DNA from: Chara braunii
Taxonomy: Eukaryota; Streptophyta; Charophyceae; Charales; Characeae
Length of the DNA stretch: 64,000 nucleotides
NCBI GenBank assembly: GCA_003427395.1
Contig: BFEA01000165.1
Span: 1,756,963 to 1,820,962 of the forward strand
Direction: 5' to 3'
Shown: positions 32,430 to 43,721 of the stretch, in pieces
How the letters are laid out: each line of letters begins with the position of its first letter
How positions within the stretch are numbered: position 1 is the stretch's first letter
Translations under genes and position numbers: made by a program
The notes under the pieces: generated by a model
Database searches by the model: none
Told to the model about the DNA's origin: nothing
What the model saw: only the letters and a program-made list of their open reading frames with translations

Positions 32430-34772
32430 TTACTCTGCCAAAGCCTTAATCATGACGTGACGTTGATCGCAAGGCTTCCTTGAGCATAATCCTTTTAAAG
32501 CCTTCGTCATTTCATCTTTGTTCAGCATCAACTCCAGATCGACTGCAATGGTATCGAGAATACTCTCAACATTTCGGGTTGTGAAGACTCCGCAGTCATA
32601 AAAGTTTCGTTGTTGTTGACATGGAACCTTTTGAATACAAGAAGCTTCGCAACAATTGCTCTCCAAACCTAGTATACCTGTACCGGTGTGACTTGTATGT
32701 TTTGTGAATACATTTCAGTCATGTGCTCATAAAATAAATGTACCAAAAACGGTTCAAAAGGTGGTATGTTCATCCGTACCTTCGATTTCATGTGAAAAAT
32801 AACGCAGTTTGTAGGAGTTGTAAGAAGTGGGTCCTTCAACATAAGTCCTATATTATTTATTACAAAAACTTTGAAATGGTTATTGTAAAGAATAGAAGCT
32901 ATAACCTTTTCCCTTTTTCACACCTTTCTAATACTCTTCGCCTTCTTCTCAGAAGTTTGCGCTATTGCTTCAAAATCAGGCAGACAATTGTCGTCAGCGT
33001 TTTTATAAATCCCTTGTATTTGTTCATACCATAACACGGGCAGCACTTCAACTTGTGAGAAGTCACCACCACGTTGTCTTACTGAATCAAATACGTAATG
33101 ACAATAAAAATCAATGACATTGGTCGTCAACCACCTCCCCGTCCCCAAACAATTAAGATCCTCCAATCTTAATATGAATGATTCATCACTTGCAGGATGC
33201 CACGTAAACAGAAAATATTCATGAACTGTGTTGAGAGTCGCTAGTGGCAATTTGTGTTCAACACGATCTATTTCACATTCTTCCTCAATATCTGCATCTA
33301 AATGCATCACTGTGTCCCCTCCTTCCACTGTCACCAATAATGTGTTCAAATCATCATTAGCACGAGTACCTGTTTCGCCTGACCCTGATGGTACTACAGT
33401 GCCGCCTTCCTCCTTTGTTTTCCTTGCGTCATGATGAACATTTATATCATTTGTAGCATTTGCCTCTACTCCTTGAGGCAATTTTGCATCTGCATTTATT
33501 GATGTACATTTCTCACCTGAGTCCGATTCAATGCAACTCCGTACTCCATAATCTTCTGTAAGGGTCCGTTCACAGTAACTCTGCACACCATCTCCTGCAG
33601 CTGGAACATCGCAATTTTGTACCATCACCACTATGTTTTTTACACTATGATGAAATTCCACATTCAGTATTATTATATGTTGTACAATTGCGCCTACTTC
33701 ATCCTCGTTTTGTGATTGTTTATTATCATCACAACCATGTGCGTTTGACCTGACCACCTGTGGATGATGACAGTCGATATCCGAAATACCGTCTGTTGAA
33801 TGATGGTTCAGTACTGCTGCTCTCTCATCACGATCGACTTTGGTTATGCGATGAGTTATATCTTCTTTAATTGCATTAGGTCCCAGTATTGTTTGTTCTT
33901 CAGTAGTGTTCGCTTTGACATTCGTTGTATCTTGTGGCATCTGAGATTGTCGTGTCGTGTTTTGTGCTCCATCACAATTTTCTTCTTTCGTTTCAATTGC
34001 GAATAGCGATTCATATGTATTTCAACAATCTCATCATTTGTAATTGTTTCAATTGTAACTGTTCTCACCTGCTGGTTAGCACTTGAAATATGATCGTCTG
34101 CATACTCGTCCGTTTCTGCCTCCGCAATCTTCACGCACGGGTCCTTACATGCTGCTGTGCAAGACGTTTTGCTAAAGCCTGCTTCTATATTTACTTGTTC
34201 TTTGTCTTGTTTTTCGACTTCCTGATTTTCAACATTTCCTACTCCTATCTCCATATCGCTTGCCACTTTTTTCCTATTTTCAAACTGATTTTCTTTCGAT
34301 AATCTGTTTCGCTGAAGCACCATCTCCCACAATGTCTCTTTCTCACTGTCACTTTCTGGCAACCCGCCTTTCTCCCTTGCCTCCAAAAGTCGATGTGCAT
34401 GTCCATTCGCTAAGCTTCGTACTGGACTGAGTCCCCACAAATATATTGACAACGTTATCATAAGTTTATGATACATCCTTTGTATCATGTCGTCTGTCAA
34501 TGTTTTGAGAATTTAAAAATCTTCTTCCGTGCTTCGACCTTTTTGCTACGTTTGAACAACCGCCTTTGTGTTGTCGAGGACGTTCCACCACCAGTAACAC
34601 CTTTCTTTTCATATATTGTGTGCTTATCTTGTCGTTTCACTTCTTTTACGCCTTGAGTACGAACGTTTCTGACTCCTTTTCCTTTCTCATTTTTCAACTG
34701 CGCTCCGTCCTCTTTATCTTTCTTTACTTTTTTATCTTGTTGTAAGCACATTTTTGTTGCATTCTCTATCAC
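32430..34772 (-). pseudogene. Ulp1-type (C48 family) cysteine peptidase, broken
   Basis: Minus-strand frames 34772-34497, 34500-33856 and 33940-32918 overlap end to end in different frames and look like one K/E/D-rich N-terminal region. The third frame enters a C48 fold at 'LRLEDLNCLGTGRWLTTNVI' with 'DFYCHYV', matching the family's 'L..G.WL.D..I.FY' opening. After an in-frame TGA (32918-32920) the frame continues with 'VIASILYNNHFKVFVINN', holding the expected catalytic His (H followed by F instead of the usual W). Next comes 'CVIFHMKSK', where the family's 'LDS' Asp appears replaced by Lys. After a frame change, 'VPCQQQRNFYDCGVF' (frame 32666-32430) holds the Gln and catalytic Cys. Active members cleave SUMO or similar tags. 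The internal stop, frame changes and lost Asp argue against function here. Such genes are often carried by DNA transposons, and a transposase fragment lies just upstream. Confidence 0.7.
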
Positions 34773-35239
34773 ATCTGGGAATTATGGTGTACTCGTTAAT
34801 CTTGTTAGTATCCGTGCTCCGTTTCGTGCACCGCCTTCGACTTCTTCCACTTTGTCTGACATGGGGCGCTTTCGATGGACTGACGTGTCACGTATTTCCG
34901 TCGCATGTAGAATTGGAGAAGCAGTATCGTCATATGTTCCCATCAGGTTGTCGCAGAATGATGGTAATTGTGCCTAATTTTTATTGTTGGTGACGTCTTG
35001 TCTTCATGTTGATTGAAGTCCACCAACATGTTTGTTATTTACTCCATTGTTTCTGTCGGGCGTGAATTTCATTCTTCTATTGTTTAAAGAACACAAGGTT
35101 GTACAACCGTCTGACCTGTAGATTATAACGCAACGCACGCCGACAACATATAAGATACCACATTCAATTTCTGAAGAGAAACTTATACAATGGTTGTGAA
35201 TCTGTTCACAAGATACCACATTCAATTTCTGAAGAGAAA
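34773..35239 (-). other. Spacer with a 57-bp two-copy tandem repeat
   Basis: AAGATACCACATTCAATTTC recurs at about 35151 and 35208, each followed by TGAAGAGAAACTTATACAAT and TTGTGAATCTGTTCAC. The duplication lies at or just past the 3' end of the transposase pseudogene. Otherwise no gene is recognised. Confidence 0.6.
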
Positions 35240-37450
35240 CTTATACAATGCTTGTGAATCTGTTCACAAAAAAAAAACCTTCTTCTTCAACTGCTCGGTC
35301 CATTTCATTATTAAAATTTGCACGCTTGAAGTACGACACCATATGCTCCAGTTGAATAATCGTGCCTATATCGATGATACTACTCATTTGTGCGTCTCTG
35401 TGTCTTTCCCACTGGATCAATTTATATGTCGTTCGGTTGATGAAGTTCATCCTGCAATTTTTCTACCATTGGACAAATGCACATTCCATCTTTGTGGTTC
35501 GTTCCTCTCCCCGACACTTTAGCATAAACAACAATGCTAGAGAAGCGTACCACACATCATTGTTCCTACCCCTTATACTCATATCACACCTCACCTCGTG
35601 GCCGTGGAAGAAGTCTGTTGCTCGTGCGACTTGTACATCTGTTCATTGAATAAAGTCATCATGTGTGTAAGCAAGTGCAACATGCGCTCTGGGACATATG
35701 ATGGTTGAGTTATCGATATCGCCGATACCTTCCTCTGTTGCGTTTGACGTCAAAGATTCCTCAAATTGATGTCGTTGTGGTAGGTGAAGCAGTAAGCGAA
35801 TAACTTCGGCCGACATTGGTGTTACTTGCCCAAAATATCATTATCGCTCAGTCTAAACCATCCTAAGCTCAGTGTTGCAAGGTCGATTGATGCGATTACA
35901 TTACAACCTATTCTCGCTGCTTCCATGGTTCCAAAAGTGTTGACCAACTGATACGTGTTCTTCTAAAATAGTTGTTTGTTGAATGTGCCGCACCATTTAT
36001 TTTGAAGGGTTTCTACAATTCGATGCTCTATACGGATCTTTGTAGAAGTGAATTTGATTGTGCTCCTAAATAACAGCCGCAAAATTGTTTGTGATTCCAA
36101 ATTGCTCGACCGCTGCTTTCAATTTATTCATGTCGTGCATTTTAGTTATATTCTAATTCGACTTTTGTACGTGGCTAAAACGACTGTTTGTGAAGATTAT
36201 ATATTGAGCCAAAAGAATATCGCACCTATCGAGAGACTGCTTTGTGTATTTTGTGACACGAAACATACTCACATAATATTCAAGAAACATTTCGTACCAT
36301 TTCACAATGTCGCGTCCTTCAACATTATCTAGAAAGTTGTGCAGGATGACTAAGATGACAGTCATGACAACTCGATTTTACTTCGCTTCAAAACGACCCT
36401 CACGAGTGAAATAATCGATTCCTGTTGTAACCGGCAATATAAGCTTTTGAAATGTGCGGTTTGCTCTATTGTTTATTTTCTTTAACCGAGCATCAAACTC
36501 TCCAAGCATTGCGGTCGTGTTTCGGAAAGATTTACATATATTTTTCAAATCCTCTACCATATACTCGAAAATACCATGATCTAAAGTATGCATTCGCACT
36601 CTTGAAAATACCATGATCTACAGTGTGCATTCGGTCCGGTTGAAGTGCATAATGGTAATCCAACATCAATACATTATTCAAACGACCCTAATAAAATCCT
36701 CACAAACCATTGACACATCCTTCGTGATGCATACCTCACTTAAACGCTGTATCTCTTCCTCGCTGGCGTGCAGCGACATCGGTACCTTCATGAACACCGT
36801 GCATAATACTACGATCCACGTGGTCCGGACAATTTTGCTGCAGTTCATATGCTTGGCACGATACAATTTGGGCACCTACCATTCTTAACAAGAGCAATAA
36901 GGCATCTTTCTGGATGATCTTGCGTATAGTTTAGTAGCAATGGATGTAAAGTGACTTGCCCATATTGTGGGAGATCTAGTTGCATACCGTCATTGGAATA
37001 AGTTTTGACATCTTTTAGTATAATGCTCAAACTATCATAAAATACACGTCTTTTCCTTTGAACAAATGCGGATGCTTGATGGATCCGTCACGGTATAAAG
37101 AATTGGCAAATACGCGAGCAATGTCGCCTGTTCTGGTCTATCCGCGAGTGACAACATGACAAGGTAAGTACTTCTTTTCACCCAACCATCTACATGAGTT
37201 TTATCGGAATACAAAGTGAACGAGACGATATATCTTACTCGTCCATTACAATCTAACCCCTTGTCGATCCTCACTATTTTCTGTGTTTCTCCAAAAGCAT
37301 GCTGATTTCACATTTTTTATCACGATCTCGTTTTCATCACCTACTTCCTCAACTTTTAGCGTGTAGTTGCTATCACTTATCAATGCCTGTCTGAGCAGAC
37401 TCTCAAAAGCGACATCCCATTTTCACCACCAAAGATGAGTCTTCGCTTCT
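35240..37450 (-). pseudogene. Plavaka-type DNA transposase, broken
   Basis: Read on the minus strand, the pieces follow the order of Plavaka-like (CACTA-related) transposases. First 'WDVAFESLLRQALI' and 'VSFTLYSDKTHVDGW' with the first acidic residue (37274-37035); then 'VTLHPLLLNYTQDHPERCLI' with 'CPNC' (37030-36845); then 'DRMHTVDHGIF' / 'MHTLDHGIFEYMVEDL' (about 36620-36550). 'AVM'-like 'VVMTVILVILHNFLDNVEG' (36365 onward) and 'KMHDMNKLKAAVEQFGITNN' with 'HFYKDPYRASNC' (about 36140-36000) follow. Last is 'MECAFVQW' with 'SSIIDIGTIIQLEHMV' (about 35500-35330). The reading is broken by several stops and frameshifts, and by a duplicated block of about 37 bp around the DHGIF motif (36570-36630). 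No intact ORF or terminal repeats found. The family call rests on motif order recalled from the family, not on a search. Confidence 0.65.
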
Positions 37451-37499
37451 ATGGGCCAATCATGTGCCCGCATGTTAGTCTGTTGCCAAGAATGGTCTG

Positions 37500-40274
37500 T
37501 GTTGTTCTCACGTAACCAAGACTCTGCTACACGATTGCGTTCGCCAGAAATCTTCTTGATGGTGAAATCGAACTCGGAGAGGTCACGCGACCAACGAGTC
37601 TAACGAGAAGTGAGCTTAGGTTTCGTCTGGAAGGCGGTGAGGACAAAGTTGTCTGTCAAAACGGGGAAAGTGTGACCGTGCAAGTGATGCCACAACTTCT
37701 TAACAACGTAGACCAACGCAAGGACCTCGCGCTCGTCGGCAGTATAGTTACGCTCAGCGGGAAGTAGCTGTCGAAATAGATAAGCAACCAGACACTCTCC
37801 ATCGGGAGACTCGACTGTACCGCCATCAGTGACGTCAAGAATATAAGGGGGTGGGGCCCCTGGGGGGGGTGGGCTGGATGGGTGTAAGATGAGCCGTAAC
37901 CGCAGGAGGTGGAGGAGGGAAGCGAGGAATGCGAGAGAGGTGAGACTCTGTGGAATCGGAAGAAGTAGAAGGGGCTGGGTAGATCTGGGAGAGAACAACT
38001 CCAATAGCGAAGTTGGACGCATCAGTGGTGACGATGAATGAACGCGAGTAGTCAGGTAAGTGTAAGACAGGAGCTGACGTGACAAGTCGCTTGAGAGAGA
38101 GGAAGACATCCTCATGAGCTGGGGTCCAATGAAAAGGGAGATGTCCGCGGGTTAGAGAGGTAAGCTAGGAAGAATACTGCGCGTAGTTTTGAGAAAGGGA
38201 CTCTAGTAGTTGGTCAAACCAAGAAAACTACGCAGGGCGGAGAGAGATATAGGGGTAGGTCAATCGACGATGGCCTGGATCTTCGAGTCGTCCATGCGGA
38301 GGCCGTGCTCGGATACCTGATGCCCGAGGAAGTCGACTTTGGGTTGAGCAAAGCTACATTTGGAAAGCTTTGCATAAAACCTGTGGTCGCGTAGTCGCTG
38401 CAATACAACGCGAAGGTGGATCAGATGCTCCTCTAAGGTACGACTGTAGATCAGGATGTCGCCAATGTAGACTAGAACAGAGTCCTCAAAGAGGTCTTGG
38501 AACATCGTGTTCATAGCCGTCTGGAAAGTGGCGGGGGCATGACGGAAACCGAAAGGCATGACGGTAAACTCATAGTGCCCGAAACGAGAATGAAAAACGG
38601 TCTTAGGCTGGTCCTCCTCGGCTACGTGGATCTGGTGATATCCACTACGAAGATCGATTTTCGTGAAGAAATGGTGGTCGGCGAGGCAGTCAAACAAATC
38701 ATCCGTGCGGGGCATGGGATAACTGTTTTTTACCGTGTATTGGTTCAGACCGCGGTAGTCAATACTGAGACGAAGGGTGCCGTCCTTCTCGCGATCGAAG
38801 AGGACCGGGGCACTCCATGGGGACGTACTCGTTTAATGAAGCCCTAACCAAGCAGCTCCTCAAGTTGGCGCTTGAGTTTCTGGGCTTCGGGAACCAAAAA
38901 GCGATATGGGGCGCAATTCTGAATGCGATAGTTGGGCTCGAGCTGGATGTGGTGCTCAATAACGCGCATGGGAGGGATACTGCTGTAGGAGACGGATGGT
39001 GGGAAAACATCGCGATACTCGTGGAGGAGGGCACCAATGCTAGGTGGCAAGGAAGAGAGAAGGGTGTCAAATTTCTTGGCAGCGGCGACATCTGAAGCAG
39101 AGGTGGAAGGAGTCTGTGTGGAGGTAGGGAGTGAGGGTGTATCCGTGGTAAGGGAAGCGAGGAAGTGAGATGGGCTAGCAGGTGTAGAGGAGGGTAAGGA
39201 AGTTGAGGAATCAGGAGGGTCGGGGGGCTCACGAGATGGTGGGTCGAGCTTGACCAACTCAACGTCCTGATACATGAAGTTGCAGGTAAGGAGATCCGTG
39301 ATGTGGACAACATAAAGTTTTACATCAGGTTGACGAAGGAAGTGTAACTGGGTACGTGTACAAATGGTGGCATTAACATGGGGGGGAAGTATAAAGTCCG
39401 ATTTGCCCAACAACGGAATACGGTATTGCTTCCCATCCTTGGTGTCCAGGACGAGATCGTTATGGGTCCAATCGGGGCCGGCACGGGCGAACTGATGGGA
39501 GTGGGCAGTGCCGAAAACAAGATCGTATAGGGTTTCCATGACGTCGAAGGTCCACTGGTCATGGAACCGAGGGGCCTTGCGAAGGTTGTGGGGCATCCGC
39601 AAGGGGAAAGAAAACGGGAGATCAGACACCACACAGTCGACAAAGGAATTGACCTGATTGTCGTCAAGCATGAAAGTGACAGTGGAAGGGTAGGGGGATG
39701 TATAGAGAGATACCTCCTTAATAACGCGAGGATGAATGAAGTCGCCAGTAGAGTCACAGTCTCATAGTGCGCGATACACTCTAGTATAGGTCCCAAGGCG
39801 CACGAAAATAATCAGTAAGGTACGATCGGAATTGTGTAGGCACAGAGACATCACGGACAGGGTGCGCTCTTTAAGGCGGAGACGTTCCTGATGCACCTTA
39901 ACACACTCGAGGTCCAGAAAGTCAATGATATCCTCGGCTGCAATAAGGGGAGCACTGCAGCAGGTCGTGCGAAGAGTAAGCCTGGTAGGAGGACGTGGAG
40001 GAGGGGGGTCACAAGAGACGCTAGGCGAGGAAAGAGAAGGTATACCAATGCCGGTAGGGTCAGCCAAAGATAAAGACGGGGCAGAGTTGCCGGGAAGAGT
40101 AGCAAGCGGTGCAAAGGTCGAGTCGCGAACGGGTATGCCTGCTACCGTAGGAGGGTCAGGGGAATGAGACATCGCGGCTAGGTGGGTGTTGTGCTGGAGG
40201 TCGTGACGGGGGAAACAGCCTAAGGGCGAGCCTACTGTGCGAAGTGACTCTGGAGGGTGTCTACGTACGGGCAC
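37500..40274 (-). pseudogene. Ty3/gypsy-type pol fragment (protease, RT, RNase H), broken
   Basis: Minus strand. 40274-39762 is a P/S/T-rich upstream region ending at TGA (39762-39764). The frame resumes with 'DSTGDFIHPRVIKEV', an altered aspartic protease site (usually DSGA), then a long linker to 'LLG' and a TAG (38844-38846). A frameshift near 38820 leads to 'PWSAPVLFDREKDGTLRL' and 'SIDYRGLNQYTVKNSYPMPR' and into RT (38715-38260) with 'FTKIDLRSGYHQIHV', 'MPFGFRHAPATFQ', and 'VYIGDILIYS', where the normal YxDD box reads YIGD. TGA (38260-38262) replaces the usual Trp after 'IQAIVD'. RNase H follows as 'FIVTTDASNFAIGVVLS', then after a frameshift in a G run (about 37852-37870) 'NYTADEREVLALVYVVKKL' and a TAG (37600-37602). 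Integrase is absent; the reading stops near 37500 at the transposase. A dead, truncated retrotransposon. Confidence 0.85.
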
Positions 40275-40608
40275 GTTGTCCCGCGTGGCGGTTTCGCACC
40301 CTGCTGGGGAGCGCTGGACCTCATGGTCGTGTCACGCATGATTTTACCTTTGAAGAATAACTAGTCACCACTCCGACCGTGCGTGCATATACGAGTGGCT
40401 GAACGCCTAAGACTGACCCGTTTATGTGTCGGACATCGGGACGCTGATCTCCCGGACCGATTTATAATTCAGGTCGACTCGACTGAGGATCTTTCGCGCA
40501 TACCAAATTATAATCTATCTGCACATAAATTATAAAGACTATATAAAATTCTTTCAAATCGATATAAATATAATGAATACATTCAAAAATTTAGACTTAA
40601 CAACAAGA
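40275..40608. other. No gene recognised
   Basis: It could be the 5' part of the retrotransposon fragment (gag not visible). AT-rich after 40500. Confidence 0.35.
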
Positions 40609-40634
40609 AGATGTATTTTACATTTTTTTTACAG

Positions 40635-40825
40635 AAACAGAGGCAAACATCAGAATGAACAGAGCTTTGACTTTGAAAGAGAAACAATCAATAGGCTCTT
40701 GGCCTTTCAGCAAACATCCCAGATGAAAANAAACAGAGGCAAACATCAGAATGAACAGAGCTTTGACTTTGAAAGAGAAACAATCAATAGGCTCTTGGCC
40801 TTTCAGCAAACATCCCAGATGAAAA
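40635..40825 (+). other. Probable assembly artefact: 95-bp duplication around one N
   Basis: 40635-40729 and 40731-40825 are identical, separated by a single N at 40730. Segment B has one copy. This looks like two contig ends that overlap but were joined without merging. Confidence 0.9.
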
Positions 40826-41565
40826 TAGGCTCCTGGTCTGTCAAATATGCATCAAAAATAAAAGATAGGCTCATTGTCTTTCAAAGAAACAGGATATGAA
40901 TAAGACTCTTTCGCCTTTGCCAATTGCCCTAATCTATTCAACATCAAAGGGGTAAACGTCGGAAACCCAAACCAAATGTACAAAGGTTACGAGTCGACGA
41001 AATGTCTAAGTCGAGGCTCGGGTAAGCATAAGTAATGCGAGTTGAATGAATAGCTCGTGGTTGGTCGTTTTACTGACCTGCAGACAAAACAAAAACATTT
41101 CGCATCCTAACAGAGTCAACCATTCATTCACTTCCACACACATTACACCTACGCTTCCAAACCTTTCAACCAGACATTCTTTTTTCGACTTAGTCATTTC
41201 GAGGACCTTTTTTTATCAAACACAGACCCTTTAGACAATGACCCGAAAGTGAGAAATGCCATTTAGTGCAGAGGTAGATGCAAAGTGTGGGAGTCAAGGG
41301 TGAGTGAGGGTTGAGTTGGCGAACCAACCTGTTACCATAAGGCAACAACATGCAGTCTTGTATAGACTCATAACGAGTCTCCTTAATTAAAATGACCTGC
41401 AAATACACACAAGTCAGAAGATCTCAACACCTCCCTCACTATCGCCCTACACGAAGTTCAGCGATGTGAACTTCAATTCTATTGGTGGACTATAATATAA
41501 TCCAATCAAATATAAGTATGAAGTAAGAAGACTCCGATAGAAGCCTTCACCTCATACTTATTCAA

Positions 41566-41765
41566 GCAGTGGGATAACTCAGACATGAGTATCCTACCAC
41601 TTGTTTTAGTCTAATTGGTTTAGACTTTAGACAGACCATGGGATGACTCGCATAAGAGTACCCCATCTTCAGTCTGATAACCTAACTATCTAAGATATGC
41701 ATACACGCAGAGACGAGTAATAGGATGTTTCTCACCCTGGAGCCTTATCTTATCACCCGTCCTAC
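41566..41765 (+). repeat. Three structured hairpins in segment A
   Basis: AGTGGGATAACTC folds on GAGTATCCTACCACT; TGGGATGACTC folds on GAGTACCCCA; a third (ATAGGAT ... TTATCTTAT) is weaker. The inner ACTC/GAGT core with changing outer arms is the same as in the 54.4-55.4 kb array and in B at 56873-57070. Confidence 0.65.
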
Positions 41766-42128
41766 ATATATACATCAATCAAGTGTAGAACAGCAGAGAG
41801 TGTAAGAACAAGGGTGTATACGATGGGAGTGAGAAATGACTTTGTTTGTCTTCTTATTTTGTATTTTTTTTTCAATTTTCCTCATCCTTTTCTCCTTATT
41901 CCCTTTTTCATTCTCTTTACTTCTTCCTTCCTTATTTTTCTTCTTCTACCTTCTCATTTCATCTTCCATGTCCTACTGCCTATATGCCCTTGTGTGCACT
42001 TACACTTGCTCTAGGCCTGCGTGCACGAAGGTGATCATGGCTCTAGCTAGGAATGGGGTTCACGTGCTAGCAATCAGATGAGAATGATCGGTATGGACCG
42101 TATAGATAATAATATAGCAACGCCAACA

Positions 42129-42174
<46 letters not shown>

Positions 42175-42195
42175 TAACAATAACAATAATACTAA

Positions 42196-42254
<59 letters not shown>
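42129..42254 (+). repeat. AAT microsatellite (segment A, first)
   Basis: (AAT)n at 42129-42172 and 42196-42254. Minus-strand frames of Y/I only are artefacts. Confidence 0.95.
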
Positions 42255-42257
<3 letters not shown>

Positions 42258-42600
42258 ACACGATTCACAGAAGTCCAAGCTACAATCAATCATGCAGAAG
42301 CCTAGATAGTCATGTGATGATTGGAGAGCTGAAATGCACCAATATTCCTATTCAAAAAAGAGCATACAGTACGCTCGTGTGTCAATGTCCAAACCCTCAA
42401 TCCACCTTAATGTCGTATCCAATGTCACTTTTTTTTGTCTAGCGCCCAGTCTACTGTACTCATCTATTCTACTACAACCGCATCTACGCGACAGACTCAC
42501 ATAAACTTCGGAGACCAATGTACATGACGTTTACTCCACAAATGACCTTCTTCTTGCATCAGGTATGTATCTCATTTCCTCTCATCAGACCCTAACCATC
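42255..42600 (+). repeat. Internal module, copy 1 of 3 in segment A
   Basis: Follows an AAT run. It contains GAAATGCACCAA, AGCGCCCAGTCTACTGTACT and GGAGACCAATGTACATGACG, and ends ATCAG|GTATGTATCTC, a strong 5' splice-donor-like match. Copies 2 (45251-45610) and 3 (46172-46490) have the same order. Confidence 0.55.
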
Positions 42601-43377
42601 CACATATTATAGCTGGGGTTCAGACATAATGATAATAATAATTATAAAAAAACGGTTTTCCCTTAGCAATAGTAGATGGAGATCCCTGGGCTCGATCCCT
42701 AAACCTTATGCACCCGTGTACAGTATCAAGTCGACCCTGTATGTGTTTGAACCCGTGACCTGTGTTTTGGTTGTTGACCGTTGTCCGTCGTAGATCCATG
42801 TTGCTGTCGGGGTTCAATCTATAGGTCCATCGAGTAGAGGTCATAGTTGTGCGGGGCCGTAGCCGCTACAGTCCTGAAAGGTTAAGGTCGCAGTTGTTGC
42901 GGACCCAAAAGACCGAGTCTACAGACTTCCAGAAGGTTCGGAAGTGCTCATGTAAGACCAGAGGCAAGTGGGCAAGCGACCAGTCTAGCTGTGTCAAGTC
43001 AGCATTACCTTGTCCTAATCGCATTTTGTCCAATCAACAGGTACCATGTGGGATTGTGTGCACCAAAGGTCCGGTGGAGTGGAGCAGAACAACGACCAAC
43101 AGAAGTATAAATCGAGAGGCAGCGTCCAACCATTCATTCACTATGTCTGTGAGAGGTGCAGAAGCGTTGTTTGCACCTCTTTCGATACGGAGGTCTGCAG
43201 ATTGCCCAAAGACGAAGTGAGTTGTGTCAAAGATTAGTAGGTAGGGTCAATGCTAGTAGGTACATGCGTGTGCGTCTGTAAAAAGTCAGATGAATCAGTC
43301 TGACGCAGTCACTCTTTCTGGGGTTGTATAGCGATTATGACCACACACACACAACTTGTGCACACACATACACCGTT

Positions 43378-43720
43378 TATTCTCACACAGACACACCGTC
43401 TGTCGACACACAGACAGTCTGTTCACATGCAGACACTGTCTGCACACATAGGAAGCCTGTCTTCACATAGACAGTCTGTTCGTACGGAGACATGAGGTGT
43501 CCACGCACACACAGTCTGTCCATATGCAGACACGTTGTGTACACGCATAGACAGTCTGTTCTCATACAAACAGTCTGTTCGCACGCAGACCCGATCTGCA
43601 CACGCACAGACAGTCTGTTCATATGCAGACACGATCTGCATACAGACAGGGAGTCTGTCTTCACATAGACAGTCTGTTCGTACACCGACAGTCTGTTCTC
43701 ATACAGACAGTCTATTCGCA
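43378..43720 (+). repeat. Palindromic minisatellite, about 38-40-bp period (segment A)
   Basis: Repeats of ACAGACAGTCTGTTC alternating with GCAGACACTGTCTGC-like palindromes. Changes in one arm are often matched in the other. Frames rich in 'RTDCLYEN' and 'SAYEQTVC' repeats arise from the tandem unit. Confidence 0.85.
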
Positions 43721-43721
43721 A

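Noticed and set aside
42067-42289. Y/I-only frames
   Set aside because: Translation of AAT microsatellites; the same applies near 45.2, 46.1, 57.5 and 61.3 kb.
42849-43220. 123-codon frame, partly shared with segment B
   Set aside because: The B copy is truncated and frame-shifted, and no motif is visible; the shared frame follows from overall duplication.
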